Source of the DNA: Rhododendron vialii
Taxonomy: Eukaryota; Streptophyta; Magnoliopsida; Ericales; Ericaceae
Length of the DNA: 64,000 nucleotides
Direction of reading: 5' to 3'
Assembly (NCBI RefSeq): GCF_030253575.1
Contig: NC_080564.1
Span: 5,748,501 to 5,812,500 of the forward strand
Shown here: piece after piece, positions 45,900-58,587 of the stretch
Layout of the letters: each line of letters opens with the position of its first letter
How positions within the stretch are numbered: position 1 is the stretch's first letter
Program-made: the position numbers and the translations under genes
Notes under the pieces: model-generated
Told to the model about the DNA's origin: nothing
What the model saw: only the letters and a program-made list of their open reading frames with translations
Database searches by the model: none

Positions 45900-47513
45900 A
45901 AGTGTATTTGGACTAAATTAATATTTGGTAAAGATTAAACAGTATTATTACCTTTTAGTTAATATTTTTTTAGTTTTTTGTCATAAGTTTTATATGACAT
46001 CGTTCATTTCGATGAAAAAAATAAAAAAAGTATAAAAATGTAGGTTAAAGTTAAAAAAAATCTCATAGAAGACGACCCCAAAGACACTAAAAGATTGTCT
46101 TTTTCGTAATTTTCAAACTTTCCCCTTCCAAATATACGATGATGTTTTCAAATTCATAAAAATTCTCCCTCATCTAAATAAACAAGATAAAAAAGAATTA
46201 TGACTATATTCTTTTCTAATACAATTTCTTTTCTCCAAAAAACTGATTATGAAAATTTCAAGCTTAGTCTGTTTGCCATAGTTGCATGAACCAAAATCTA
46301 TTTAAGATGAAACGTGACTCATTTTTTCTTGACAATTGAGCAAACGGCCCGATTTGAAGAAGCAGCCTACGAACTCGTCTTTCTATGAGCTGCAATTTAA
46401 TTGAGTTTGGGAAAATGACGGCTCAGGACGTGTTTTGATAATTAATACCCGTCAATGACATGTTAAGAACATTTGTTAATATTGAAAATATCGTTGGCTA
46501 ATATTAATTATCAAAACACGTCATTGGCCATTATTAATTATCAAAATATGTCATTAGTCGTTATTTTCCCATTGAGTTTCCAATTGGCCCGAGCAATCAA
46601 GAACGTAATCCAACTTTTTATTTTTGGGTGGAGAGATTTCCATACAACTTTTTCATTTGTTTGGGTTTCTGGGTGTGTTCCAGAACCTCAAATAAGTACT
46701 TATTTTTTAAAAAGGCAAATTCAAGTTAAAAAATAATGGGTTTATTAAAATCTAAAAATATGCAATATGGATCATGTTTGAAAGATCTCATTGAAATCTT
46801 TTGAACGATGGAAAAAAAAATCGGAAAATTATTTTTCATTTACATTATTTTTGAGTTTGAAAATGTGAAATAAGTACTTATTTTATAAGAAGGTGTTCTG
46901 GAAACTCAGGCACGCTTGATTGTTCGGATTATTTGTGAAAAAAGATTGAATAAGATGGGATTAAGGATCGGGATAGAAGTGCCAAGTGGGTCCATGAGAT
47001 AAGTGATAGGATTATTTGAATATTGAGATTAGTTGTATTGTGTTTGGTTACGGTGGGATAAAGACAGTGAGGATTATTTGGCCGTTGAGGAATGAGATAA
47101 TCCAAAGGCAGCGCAATAGCTAATAATAGTATAATATCCCTCCGCCTCTTATTTGTTAAATCCCTCACAGGCTCGCAAGGGTATTAAAATAGACCACCAT
47201 TGTCCGATCTGAGACTTAATCCTTTGTGCAACGAACGCTGGACTATAAAAAAAAGAGAACATGTGAGTCCACCCCTTTAGTCCCACGCCTCTGTTATCCT
47301 GCAATTAATCAAACATGGCAATCCAGCCATACCTATTTTTGGAGCTTGTTTGTATTTTCGCACCTGGATAATGTCTGGCATCAAAACTTATCTCTCCACA
47401 CTTGTACTAATTTTCATGATATACTCTTAACCGTTTTAAAATAGTGCACAACATATTTGCTTCGTAGAACATAATATACATTGTCTTAAATGTGGATTGG
47501 AGTTCGAACATAA
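45900..47513. other. Gene-free interval with one MITE
   Basis: Apart from the Mutator-like MITE at 46409-46570 nothing is supported here. Two similar short phrases (AAATAAGTACTTATTTT near 46689 and 46869) are palindromic. Confidence 0.4.
46409..46570. mobile_element. Mutator-like MITE with perfect 9-bp target duplication
   Basis: The 162-bp element begins GGGAAAATGACGGCTCAGGA and ends TAGTCGTTATTTTCCC. Perfect ATTGAGTTT copies flank it (46400-46408 and 46571-46579). The interior has TTTTGATAATTAATA once forward and ATTAATTATCAAAA twice reversed, so most of it can fold. The tips (GGGAAAAT) resemble those of the fold-back MITE at 19449-20161. Confidence 0.92.
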
Positions 47514-48067
47514 GGGTATTTACAATGGTATGATAAAAAATGGATAACCAAAAGTTGCCACATTAGCTTTTGATTATTCATTTAAGAGATTACTTAGGTT
47601 AGCAACGTAGAGGTTCACAATGATATAATCAAAATTGGATAACCATGACTTACCACATCACCTTTTCAAACTACAAAAAACTAAAAACTGCGAACATAGA
47701 AAATAGTTTTTCTAAAAATAATTTGGAAACTAATAAAAACTATTTTTAGAAATAGAAAATAGGTTTTGAATTTTTTTTCCAAAAAAACAGGTCTTTCTTA
47801 AAAAAACAGTTTTTGTGTAGCTACAATTATTGAAAAAATATTTTTTTTTATATAAGAAAAGGTTTTGAAAAAAATAATTTTAAAACAAACAGTTTTAAAA
47901 AAAAAAAACAATCTTTTGTATGTAAAAAAAATTTTTGTTAGTAATTTTTTTATGAAAACATTGTTGAGAGAGAGAGAGAGAACATTTTTGCAAATTTTGA
48001 TTATACCATTATGAGTCATACTTTGCACCAACATTGTTAACTTTTGATTATGCATTGTGGATACCCC
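47514..48067. mobile_element. MITE with about 30-bp imperfect terminal inverted repeats
   Basis: The left tip GGGTATTTACAATGGTATGA pairs with the right tip, whose reverse reads GGGTATCCACAATGCATAAT. Nested copies of the same motif (ACAATGATATAATCAAAA near 47615 and its reverse near 47995-48010) lie inside. The flanks AACATAA and AACATCT are only partly alike, so the class is uncertain. The A/T-rich centre is noncoding. Confidence 0.7.
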
Positions 48068-49622
48068 AACATCTTAACTATGTCTTCTACAATGCACAGA
48101 TACCGGGACAATGGATTCTTTTTTTCAACGGTGTTATCATCAAAATTCAAAAATGAGTTAACTAACTACTTTGAGATATCAATTGTTATTCATCTCTATG
48201 TTGTTATAGTCAGTATAGGAACATTTGGAGATGTGGGCAGATGATTGTACTTAGAACATGATGTTGTTCCTTTACTCTTATTATTCTTGTAACAATTTTA
48301 AGATTAATGGAAAAAAAATTGCCATTCAACAAAAAAAAACATTTCGAGATGGATACGTACAAGATAAGAGGGAAAAAAAAAGGGGGTTCCAGGATAAAAG
48401 AGAAGCTGAAAAAGAGAGGGAAATAAAGGAGCTGCACATTTGGAGATAGTTGGGTACGAGATAGTTAGAGAGGAAGCTGAAAGAAGAGAAAAATCAATGG
48501 GAGAAAAGATTGGTGCAATTTTGTTAGGCATTGAAAACAGATCGAGATGGCAGAAGGGTGGTGATGATTGAAAGTATGGGGGCAAATTGTTTTAACTTAA
48601 ATCTGGTATAGAATGCTCCTAATTATTTTCCAATTAAACATTTCTCTTCTTTTCACTTTCCCTGAGTCGTCTCGTAGTAGAATTTTAGGGTTTCGATGTA
48701 TGAAAAAATCTATATTATAAAACAGAACGATTTTTGTTTACACATACCAAAATGAGCATATCTACAGCCGTTGATCGTCTTCAAGCTAATATTATAGCTG
48801 CTCGATTAAGAGAATGTTTCTTTAAGTTATACTATGACCTGCTGTTGTGGTAATATAGACATTCCTTTTCAATTTGTTATCTTTTGTTTTTTTCATTTTA
48901 AGTTGATATTATTTCAAGAGGGTTGATAACTAACCCCGTAAATTATTGCCTTTTTTTATTTCTTCTCTCTACCTTGGCATGAGCTTTTAAAGTGAAGCAG
49001 AGAGTGGGTAAGTTATATTGGACCGGTAAAGCAAACGGGTAGAGTAAACAACTTATTTAAATTGAGACTGTATTTCGTTTGAGCGTGCCTTTAGATACGG
49101 ACATCCGTTGGTCTCTTGTCTTAACAGACCGCTCAAAAGGAGACAGCTACAACCACTTTTTTGTCTAATGTTTTGGAATGATATTTTCGTTTTTTTTTTT
49201 TTAATTTCTACAAAATTCGGATAGCGCACCGTTCGGCTCGACGACAAGAATCGAGAAACGGAAAAATATAAAATTATAGATCAAAATTAAAAAAAAAATC
49301 ATACAATAATATGACAAAAACCAAAAAAATGTCCAAAAAAAAGAGGAAAAAATTAGGGCCAAGGGGCCTTTGTTTTTAGAATACAGTCATACAGAGAAAA
49401 TTTCTTGATATATTCTGAGACGGCACAGTATGTTTTCAACATTCCAAATTTCAAACACTGCTATCTAGGACACTGCTACCTTTACATCCGGGCCATCCAA
49501 AACACTTTTGGACGGCCGAGATGCGCTCGGCACCGCTGCCAAGCACCTCTGCTTGGCAGCATCTCCCAATCCGCTAGGATACTACTGAATTCCCAAATTC
49601 CATAAAACCCGTAAATTGCTAA
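48068..49622. other. Gene-free interval
   Basis: No protein domain is recognised. A hairpin-prone motif, CCAAAACACTTTTGG, lies at 49497-49511 beside CGGCCGAG. A related motif occurs near 62395, so it may mark another small element. The purine-rich stretch near 48355-48560 yields only low-complexity frames. Confidence 0.4.
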
Positions 49623-51274
49623 TCCCCCCCCACCCCCCCCCCCCCCCCCCCCCGACACACACCCCCCCGGTCCCACCTCCCATTTCCCATTCTACCCTCT
49701 CTCTCTCTCTCTCTCCCTTTCTTTTCTTTCGCGTTTGTTTCTTCTTTTTTTTTTCCTTTTCTTTTCAGTTTCGTTTTTTTTTTTTCATTTTATTTTCAGT
49801 TTCGTTTTTTTTTTCATTTTATTTCCTTTTCTTTCTTTTCAGTTTGAAATTTTTTTCTCTTTAATAATAGGTTCAAGTCTAATTCTAGGCTTTGTAAAGT
49901 AATTGAGAGAAAAAAAAGTGTTTCAATTGATCATGTTTATCCGACTGTTTTATTTTTATTTTTTTGTCCTTTATAGATTAAAAAATATAGTTACAAAAAT
50001 AAGTGTTTTAATTTTCAATTCGTTTGAACCAGTGCAAAGATGTTATTTTTCTGATCATTTCATCTTAAATGGTTGTAATAAATTTTTGATTTCAAGGCCT
50101 TTCAATGGACACCCTAAGAGAGTCTTGAAACTAAATAATGAGTCTTAGGGTATTTGTTGAAAGGCCTTAAACCAAAAAATTCATTATGACCATTTAAAAT
50201 AAAATAATAAAAAAAAACGATCTTTGCTCTGATTTAACTGAATTGAAAATTAAAGCACTTAATTCTTGAATTATATTTTTAAATATACAAAGGGTGTATT
50301 TATAGAAATTAAATAATTAAAAGTAATTAAAAAAATTAAATTAAAAAGTAGGCGGGCCCGAGGGCTCTGCTGTTCCCATTGGCACAGTAGCCCCTACGAA
50401 GCCCCTAAAACGTTTCCGTTTTAGTTTTAAAAAAAATAAAAACCAGCCATTTGCAATCCTATGGAGTAGAAACGTGATTTGAAGCAATATACTACTGAAT
50501 CAGTTAAGAGGATCTATGCTAAATAATGGTTAATAAATTTATTAAATTGTACTATAGTTAAAAAAAAGTAATCCTAAATATAACATTTGTATTCTGAATT
50601 AGTACGTCGTTTGCAAAATACATTTCGTAATTAGTTTCCGAACACTAATTGTAATCTTAATGAATTTTTTGCTTCAAAGCCTTTCAACGAGCACCCTAAG
50701 ACTCATTATTTAGTTTCAGGACTCTTTTAGGGTTAGGGTGTTCATTGAAAGGCCTATGAGCCAAAAATTTATCACGACCATTTAGGATGAAATGATCAGA
50801 AAAATAATATCTTTGCACTAGTTCAAACGGATTGAAAATTGAAACACTTATTTTCGTAATTATATTTTTTAATCTATAAAGGACAAAAAAAGAAAAATAA
50901 AACAGTCGTATAAACATGATCAATTGAAACACTTTTTTTTTCTCAATTACTTTACAAAGCCTAGAATTAGATTTGAACCTATTATTAAAGAGAAAAAAAA
51001 TTCAAACTAGAAAGAAAGAAAAAGAAATAAAATGAAAAAAAAAATCAAACGGGAAAGAAAAGGAAAAAAAAAGAAAGAAAGAAGGAAGCTGGAAAGAAAG
51101 AAAGAAAAGGAAGAGAGAGAGAGAGAGGGGAGAAAGAAAGAAGGAAGCTGGAAAGAAAGAAAGAAAAGGAAGAGAGAGAGAGAGAGAGAGGGGAGAAAGA
51201 AAGAAGGAAGCTGGAAAGAAAGAGAGAGAGAGAGGGGAGAAAGAAAGAAGGAAGCTGGAAAGAAAGAAAGAAAA

Positions 51275-51316
<42 letters not shown>

Positions 51317-51360
51317 AGAAAGAAAGAAGGAAGCTGGAAAGAAGGAAGCTGGAAAGAAAA

Positions 51361-51404
<44 letters not shown>

Positions 51405-51443
51405 GGGGGGGGGTGTGTGTGTGTGTGTGTCAGGGGGGGGGGG
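49623..51443. repeat. 1.8-kb imperfect palindrome with unequal microsatellite arms
   Basis: The left arm (about 49623-50153) and right arm (about 50692-51443) are inverted copies. From the tips inward they share a poly-C/GACACACA block, a CT/CTTT tract, then a matched AT-rich segment of about 270 bp (TTTCAATTGATCATGTTTAT, CTGATCATTTCATCYTAAAT, GACTC..AGACTCATTATTTAGT). Weaker partial copies of the inner motif (AAAGGCCTTAAACCAAAAAA near 50160, CTTCAAAGCCTTTCAACGAG near 50670) sit just inside each arm, so each half also folds on itself. The arms differ mainly by repeat expansion. The paired 78-81-codon frames in the arms look noncoding. Confidence 0.85.
51066..51370. repeat. GAAAGAAGGAAGCTGG minisatellite in right palindrome arm
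   Basis: GAAGGAAGCTGGAAAGAAAG recurs five to six times, separated by GAGAGA runs of different length and GGGGAGAAA. The left arm has only a simple CTTTTCTTTTC tract with a few TTTTCAGTTTCG words. This local expansion explains why the right arm is about 220 bp longer. Confidence 0.88.
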
Positions 51444-51977
51444 AGTAGCACATACTGAAATCGTGGGTTTCTCTTTCTCTCTCTTCATAGTGCAGAGGCT
51501 AGCCAATACTATCTCCTCTACCACAATCCCCTTGCATTGCCCAACTTTTCCCAGGTAACCAATACTTGAACTTCAGTTTTTAGTCTCTTTACATTCCCTT
51601 GCCTTGCTGTTTATTAGTCTCTTTACATTCCCCTGCTTGGGTATTGGTAAAGTGAGAAAATAAAGTGATTGAATTTGCATCAATGGAACCCATTTACTTC
51701 TCTCCTAGTTTTAGGTTTTAAAATCAGGGTTTTCCCTGTTGAAGCATTATACCTACAATTAGGGTTTTCTGTTGGATTTTTTTCCCCTTGAAAGATGCGC
51801 TTTTTTCGAAACTTTTCTCCAATTGATGGAATTTCACTCCTACCCGTTTCACTCCTACCCATGTTGACTAAAAGAGTTACATTAGTCAATATTTTGCTTA
51901 CAAGATTTCAGATTCCGGACTTATTACATTAGGCACGGTGATTGTTTGGTTACAGGTGAAGTGAAGTCGAAACGGCA

Positions 51978-54900
51978 ATGGATCGAGAGAAGGATGCTTT
52001 TTACGTTGTAAAAAAGGGGGACATTATCGGCGTCTACAAATGTTTGAATGATTGCCAAGCTCTACTTGGATCCTCTGTAATATTTCACTATCTTCTGACC
52101 TATTTTCATTTGTCACTCCGTAGTCCGCCCACCTATCTTGCTGCATTGCTTGATTGGCAGTTATTAGTTCATTATCCTGCAAACTGTCACCTTAACATGG
52201 ATGTCTTCCCTCACCTTTTTTGTTTTGAATTCGATTGGATTATTCTCATTAGGGGTGGAGCTATCAAAAGGGTGAGTGTGGAATGTGCCACCCCTAGTTA
52301 AAGCTTAAAAACATGTGTAATTTGTTTTAGAATCAGCTCGCATATACAACACACATAGAGTCTCCTACACATGCATATATTGGTCTTCCGTCTTCGACAT
52401 GACACACAAACTCTACCTAGGATGATCATTTGAGCCATGAAGATTATCACATTGAATGGGAAATAGTTTTGAAATGTGGTTTAGGATTAATCTTAGACGA
52501 TTTTAGGGTTCTTATAACATGTGTACTTTTCAATGGGTATTTGGATGATTAACCATAAAACATATCTATTTTTAATGTGGGGAATTTTAAATGATTAACC
52601 TTAGAACATGTGTGTTAGATATAAGGATTTTATTATTAGTGGATGATTTCTTCTATTTCATCACTCCCGAATTCAATATCTGGCTCCACCCCTAATTCCC
52701 ATTGACTTGTTTGGTGGTGTTTCTAGATGAAATTGAATTTCTGAGTCTACATACGTCTATTCTTTTTGTTCCATGGAATAAGTTGTTCTCCAATTATCTA
52801 GGAAAAGAAAATGAGGTGATTGTTGTTCAATGCATTTTCTAATTGTTGTGGATTGGTTGCTCTTGTTTTTGTAGGTGCGTGATCCTTCTGTAAATGTCTT
52901 TAAAGGGTATGGCTTGCGAAAGGAGGCCGAGGACTACCTTGTCTCTAATGGGCTTAAGAATGCTGTGTATTCTGTTGCAGCAACTGATGTGGAAGACCGT
53001 CTTTTTGGTCAACTTTCTGTGTGCCCTTTCCAGGTTCGATACTCGAGTAGTCTATTCATTCTTACCTTTGGTTCTTTGGTAAAATATAACTTTCCATTGA
53101 GAATAAGGCAATAAGGCCTCTGTTGGGTCCCGTGGTTTATATTTTCTACTTCTATCTGTATGCACAGTTCCAAGGAACTTGGCTAATTAAATTGATTGGT
53201 GACTTTTTCAGCCATAATGGCTTGAAATCAGACAGAGCTTCTCCTCCAACTTATGAATCCCTTTTATTGCTGTAAAATCGGATAGTTTCATGAATCTCTG
53301 CCCCTTTCCTTAGCATTTGTAAAGGTGTTTTTGCCACCCTCTTTATTTGGATTGGTTGTCTGGAGAAGGGAAGTTTCAAGACTTTCAAGATTTCTTTAAA
53401 GTATCTTTTGCTTCTGTCATTCTTTAAGAAATTTTAGGCTTCTCTTCCTCTTGATCATGTTCCAGCTCATTGAACCATGTCGAGATACTAATTGGGTCAT
53501 TGAGTTATGGGATTAGCATTCAGTGACGTTATTTATCTAAGAAAGTCACCACAAGATCTCTCTGTAATTCACGTAACAGATTCAATATTAATACAGCTGT
53601 GTAGATACATAGAGTGTATGTATTATAATGGAGGATCTGATTTGTTTCAGCAACCCCCTTCTTCTAAAGGAAAAGCATTGGACCAGTTGATTTCAGACAG
53701 GAGATTGCAGGTAGTCTTCATTCAGAAGTGTATTGTGATTAAGCACAGACATCATTTGCTTAACCAGTAGAAACTTTTGGGATTTTGAATTGTAGTTAGC
53801 ATGCAATGCCACGAAATATAATGATTTTGCTCAGCTGCATACAAGCAAACTGTGAGCTACAGTCTCAGACTTTAATAAACACTTCTATGTATAGTGTAGT
53901 GCTTTCTATGGCAATCTGGTTTTATGTACAGTAGAACAATTGTTCATTCGGTAACCATACTGCTATCTTTTGACCTTAGTAGCACGATGCGGGGGCGGAA
54001 GCAGAAGCGGGAGTGGGTGTGGGGAACGGAGGCACCTATAAGCTTCTAAGGTTGAGAGTGCTTAAAGAGAGTATATTGATTATATAAAAATATGTATATA
54101 AAATATTTTTAAATACTTAACCATTAAAGGAAAAGTGATACTTGCTGAAAATTTTCCCCATCTTTTAGTGTAATTATTGGAAATTACATATTCTCAATTT
54201 GCAAAACTTCTTGACTAATATGATTCTCATATTCTTATTTCCACAATGGCATAACTCCCTTGAAAGTGAGAGAATAATTGCCTTAATGGCCCGATAAGCT
54301 CCCATCTTAGTTAGGTGCGAGGTCTCGTCTTGAAGGGAGCGAGCTCCCGTCAAGCTCTCATCTTGGGAGCGCCGATTCGAGCTCCTGTCTAGGGAGTGCA
54401 TCCATTTTAGAAGGATCTTGCTACTAAGCTTTTAACTTGCTATGATATAGTGAACTGTTACATGATGTGCGCTGCATTTGCAATTTTTTGCCTTGCATTA
54501 CACGTTTTTTAAAGACTTGGAACGGGGAATATACTAAATACTGCAATGGAGGTTCGGTATTCATGTGATTATTTTCCCTTTATTCCAATTTTTTGTTATA
54601 TGTTCTGCAGCACAAGGAAGTTGTACCAACCTCAATCCCCGTATCTCCTCAGAGTAAGCATGCTGTGTTCCAGAATATCATCCAAGTTCCATCTGGTTCT
54701 TCTATTTCAGTAAGTTTCCTTCCTCAGATTTTAGATTTATTCCCAGAGAGTTACATTTTTCAACTGCCTTGAATTATTTTCAGATTTCTGACCCACTGAT
54801 AACTTTTTTGTCTTGTTTTTGGGAGTGAGATATGTGCCACTGTATGCATGATTTGCCTTACTGCACTTTTTTTTGAACAGTCTCACCAAACTTCATTCAC

Positions 54901-57900
54901 AAAAAAGGATTGGCTTAGATTCCTTAGAATCCAATGAATTAAAGCTAGTAACTGTTTTGAGTGTTAATTTTTTTTTGGTTGGTCAAAGAGAAACAATGTT
55001 GTTTATGTGAGTTGAGAAGAGGCAACAAAATGTTGCTTATGTGATGATCCAAGAAGATGTGCACTTCGACCTTGATTTCTGATTGATACAGTTACTATGT
55101 TGTGGACTTGTTGGTTTGGGCTAGTTTTGAAAAGAAATGAGGCCAGTTGTGGTATTGTGCCCTCTGCTTTATGTTTTCCAGTTTTTTTTAAAGAACTATG
55201 GGCTATCCATACATAAAGGGTTCTGTTGGAGATTGGAACATTTCCAAACCCACGGTCCGTTGACTCTTCTAAACATGAATTCTTGGTGAAGCACATTGAA
55301 AGAAATTTAACGGGTGTGCGATGCAATTTTGTAACATGGATTGTTTGCATTGCAAGTTTATGGGCTTCAGGTAGGATGAATGGTATTTTACCATGAATAT
55401 AAAATATTCATTGGTTGATAGTTATTGTTAAAGCATCCAACTCAGAACGTAGTGGCAATGAGTGGAGAGGCCAGCCGGGCTCACATATTAGTCCTGGAGG
55501 TTATAATTAACCAATGCAGAACAAACTCTAACACAGAACTGCAACATATTTGTATCTGAGATTGATGTACTACCATTTTTGTCTTTTGACCTGCACATGG
55601 AGAAGTAAAAAAATGGATCCATAACATGTGGATCACAACAAACAAGGTAGAACCAATTGGCAATAAGTGGAGAGGCCACCCAGGCTCATGTACTATTATT
55701 GGAGGTTATAATTAACTGATATGGGACAAACTCTAACAGTTATCTTCACATGGATGTGGTTTTGGGTCGTTACCACATGGAGCTGTTTGCCTGCAACATT
55801 GAAAAAACTAAAGAGTTTATTAGTTCAGTATATTTTATCACCGAAAGAATGGTGTCTTAGTGTTTCCCTATGTGCATTATGGCGAAATTTTCAGGCAAGT
55901 TTGCTTTTGGTTGTTTCTGGTGGGTGAAATATAGAGAGTTATCTTCGACGGCAGCAAAAAATGGTATATTATATTTTGTGCTCTGTTACTCTGATCATTA
56001 TTCTTTTAGGAACTCAAACAACAATATTTTCCTTAATAGATGAACAAAAGAATGCCGTTCAGGGAAAAAAAAAGATGAACAAAAGAAACAATCTTGCCGG
56101 TCCAGCTAAATATATGCCTGCCTTCGGACATATTTTGTCGGAACCCGGATATCGTTGTTCGCTGCTAGCCGGTGTAGACACTTGTCAATAGTTGTATCAT
56201 GTTTGGTTTTATCTGACTTGAGTATATGTTTTAGATACCAAGTGCAATTTCCCTTGTGGTAAACTCCTTTGCAAACTCTCAGATATGTCAAGTAATTATG
56301 AACTGTCGTCTTATTTACAGTTTACTCATTCCTCTCGTGTCTGCATATGATGATTGCTTCATTTGCTTTCATAGGCACAGGGCTTCTGTACTCTTGAGTT
56401 TGATGGTGCCTCGAAAGGGAATCCTGGACTTGCTGGGGCAGGTGCTGTGCTACGGGTTGAAGGTGGAAGTGGAAGTAGGGTATGCAGCCACTTCATGGTT
56501 GTAAATATATTCATTTAGGTAATTGTATTATTATGTTAAATTGTCTCTCTTAACAATGGGCTTCAATAGGTTTGTCGATTGCGGGAAGGTGTTGGCATTG
56601 CAACTAATAATGTTGCTGAATATCGAGCATTGCTTTTAGGATTGAACTATGCTCTTCAGAAAGGATATAAACACATTCGTGTACAAGGAGACTCTAAACT
56701 CGTCGTTATGCAGGTTTGAGTTTTTCTCCATATCAGCAATTCAGCATCATTCTTGTCTATCCAAGGCTTATAAAATCAGGTCCAACTTATAGGGTTACTA
56801 CTATTGAAATGACAAGGCATTCTCTGATTCCAAAGTGTCTTACTTTCTTCTTTTTAGCTTTTCCTGTTCTTTTAATTTCGGCTTGTGGCCATGGTTACTT
56901 TGCAGCCAGTGTTTGTCTTCTCATTTGGTTCTATTTCTGTGGATTGACAATGTACTTGTGTACAGGTTCAAGGTCTGTGGAAACTCAAAAATCAAAACAT
57001 GGCAGACTTGTGCAAGGTGGCCAAGGAGCTCAAGGATAGGTTCTTGTCTTTCGAGATCCGTCATGTTGAAAGGGTAATTCGGATTACTCCTGTTTTCTGC
57101 TTTGAATTTCTGCACTTTTAGAAGCTTTCCTTCAGTTTTTTGCAATCTCCAGCTATTTAGTTTTGCAGATTTTTTGTTTATTTCCCATCACATGGCACTA
57201 TGTGGTGTATACTGTATACTTCAGCATGAAACATGTGTTGAGTCATTGGATGGCTTTAAAGAAAATATTGTCCTCATTGGCTCATTGCAATGTCTTTACC
57301 CATTGCGGGAAAAGGAAAATAGATTCCTAAAATGTTGTACATTATGTAATTACGGCAATATCAAGCCTGTGTCAACTGCCTTCCTGTAATCATGTCAAAT
57401 TGTGTGCATACTGCGTAGTGTGGACTCTAGAACCCAGAGGAATGACTTCCATCAGAAGGCGTCCAGAAAGTTTTTAAGAACTTATGTTTTCTGTATGCTT
57501 AGCAAAAATAACTAATTGAATCTCGAAAAAAAACCAAAATAACTAATTTAAACATGGGATGTGTGTTATTCACAATGTCTGGTGCAACTTGCAGTCTGGA
57601 TGTTAAGATGCTAGTGGGGAAAGGATTGAAGTGGAGAACCTTAAGATGCTAGTGGGGAAAGGATTGAAGTGGAGAACCCCAATCCCACTTTTCTATCTCT
57701 CATCAACTCAGTCTTCGTCATTTGATATATTGTTTAGTGATTGTAATGGTGCTCTTACTAACTCTCATGCTTAGGCTTGAATTCTTTGTAAATTGAACAA
57801 TGCTACTGAATTCGCAATCGTTTATCTTCTGTTGGTCTGCTTTTTCAGTTTTCAGTTTAATCCTCACATTTTGTGTTTCTGAAGGACTTAAACTCCGCAG

Positions 57901-58587
57901 CTGATGTCCAAGCAAACCTGGCTATACATCTCAAAAGTAAGAACCTACAGTTTCTTATGACTGTCTTAAAGTCTGCCCGTTTGATTAGTAAGGAAATGAT
58001 AGAAGGCAATGAAAAGAGAATCCTTTTGAGGGGTGTATTAGGCGATTAGCAACAGTATTATGAAAACTGTGAGAAAGTACAATTCCCGTACGCTCTATTT
58101 GTGCATGTGAAGTTGCCCTTTCGTTTTCCTGCAAAAGAAGAGCATATATTCTCATGAGAATGGTTTGTCTTACTTTGATTTCACATTTATCCATTGCCAG
58201 CTACTTAATCTGATCTAGTTATTTGCTTTAGACTATGTACGGTTAATTTAGGTAAAATACGTACTTTTCTTCTAACTTTCATTCTATTTAATTTAGGCAA
58301 AATACGTACTTTTCTTCTGACTTTCATTCTATTCAATCGGGATATTGAAACTTTCCAAAATTTCTTGCAAAGGTTTCGTGGTCATCAATTCCAATGCAAG
58401 AAAATAAATTTCATCTTCTTTCACCACACTTTTTTACAATTTTCACTCAGCATCATCTTTTCGTAACCAAACGGACTCTAAATTCCACTTCCTGATCGTG
58501 TTATTATTATGTTTTGCTTCCAAGAACCTGATACAATCTCGTGCTCGTGTAGATGGGGAGGTTCAAGAGGAATGGGAGACAAAATAG
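51978..58587 (+). CDS. Eukaryotic-type ribonuclease H1 (HBD + RNase H), 9 exons
   Basis: Exons are 51978-52076, 52875-53033, 53651-53710, 54611-54709, 56375-56479, 56570-56713, 56966-57073, 57885-57936 and 58553-58587. All have GT/AG introns and a continuous frame, giving 286 residues ending NGEVQEEWETK. A 5' UTR intron at 51555-51955 is likely. Residues about 8-80 form the hybrid-binding (viroplasmin-like) domain: FYVVKKGDIIGVYKCLNDCQ and FKGYGLRKEAEDYLV. After a Ser/Pro linker, residues 143-275 form the RNase H domain with all four acidic catalytic residues: D149 (FDGASKGNPG), E191 (NNVAEYRAL), D215 (VQGDSKLV) and D265 (NSAADVQAN). RNase H1 cuts RNA in RNA:DNA hybrids such as R-loops. There is no targeting extension before the HBD, so a nuclear or cytosolic form is inferred. 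Intron 4 carries a TRIM element. Confidence 0.94.
55426..55738 (-). mobile_element. TRIM retrotransposon, copy 2, in RNase H1 intron 4
   Basis: The element is 313 bp in reverse orientation and flanked by perfect 5-bp copies of GTTAT (55421-55425 and 55739-55743). Its ends read TGTTAAAGCATCCAACTC and CAAACTCTAACA. On the minus strand each LTR shows TGTTAGAGTTTGT, GGTTAATTATAACCTCCA and GGCCTCTCCACT, matching the LTRs at 25306-25659. The LTRs have diverged and the inner edge of the 5' LTR and its primer site are not clean, so this copy is older. Confidence 0.9.

Noticed and set aside
49903-50932. Paired frames starting MFQLIMFIRLFYF in both palindrome arms
   Set aside because: Their differences are mostly amino-acid-changing and the sequence is AT-rich; they look like by-products of the inverted duplication.
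51002-51524. Frames of 138-159 codons on both strands, all Ser/Leu or Lys/Glu/Arg
   Set aside because: They arise from the GA/CT minisatellite and microsatellite and have no non-repetitive core.
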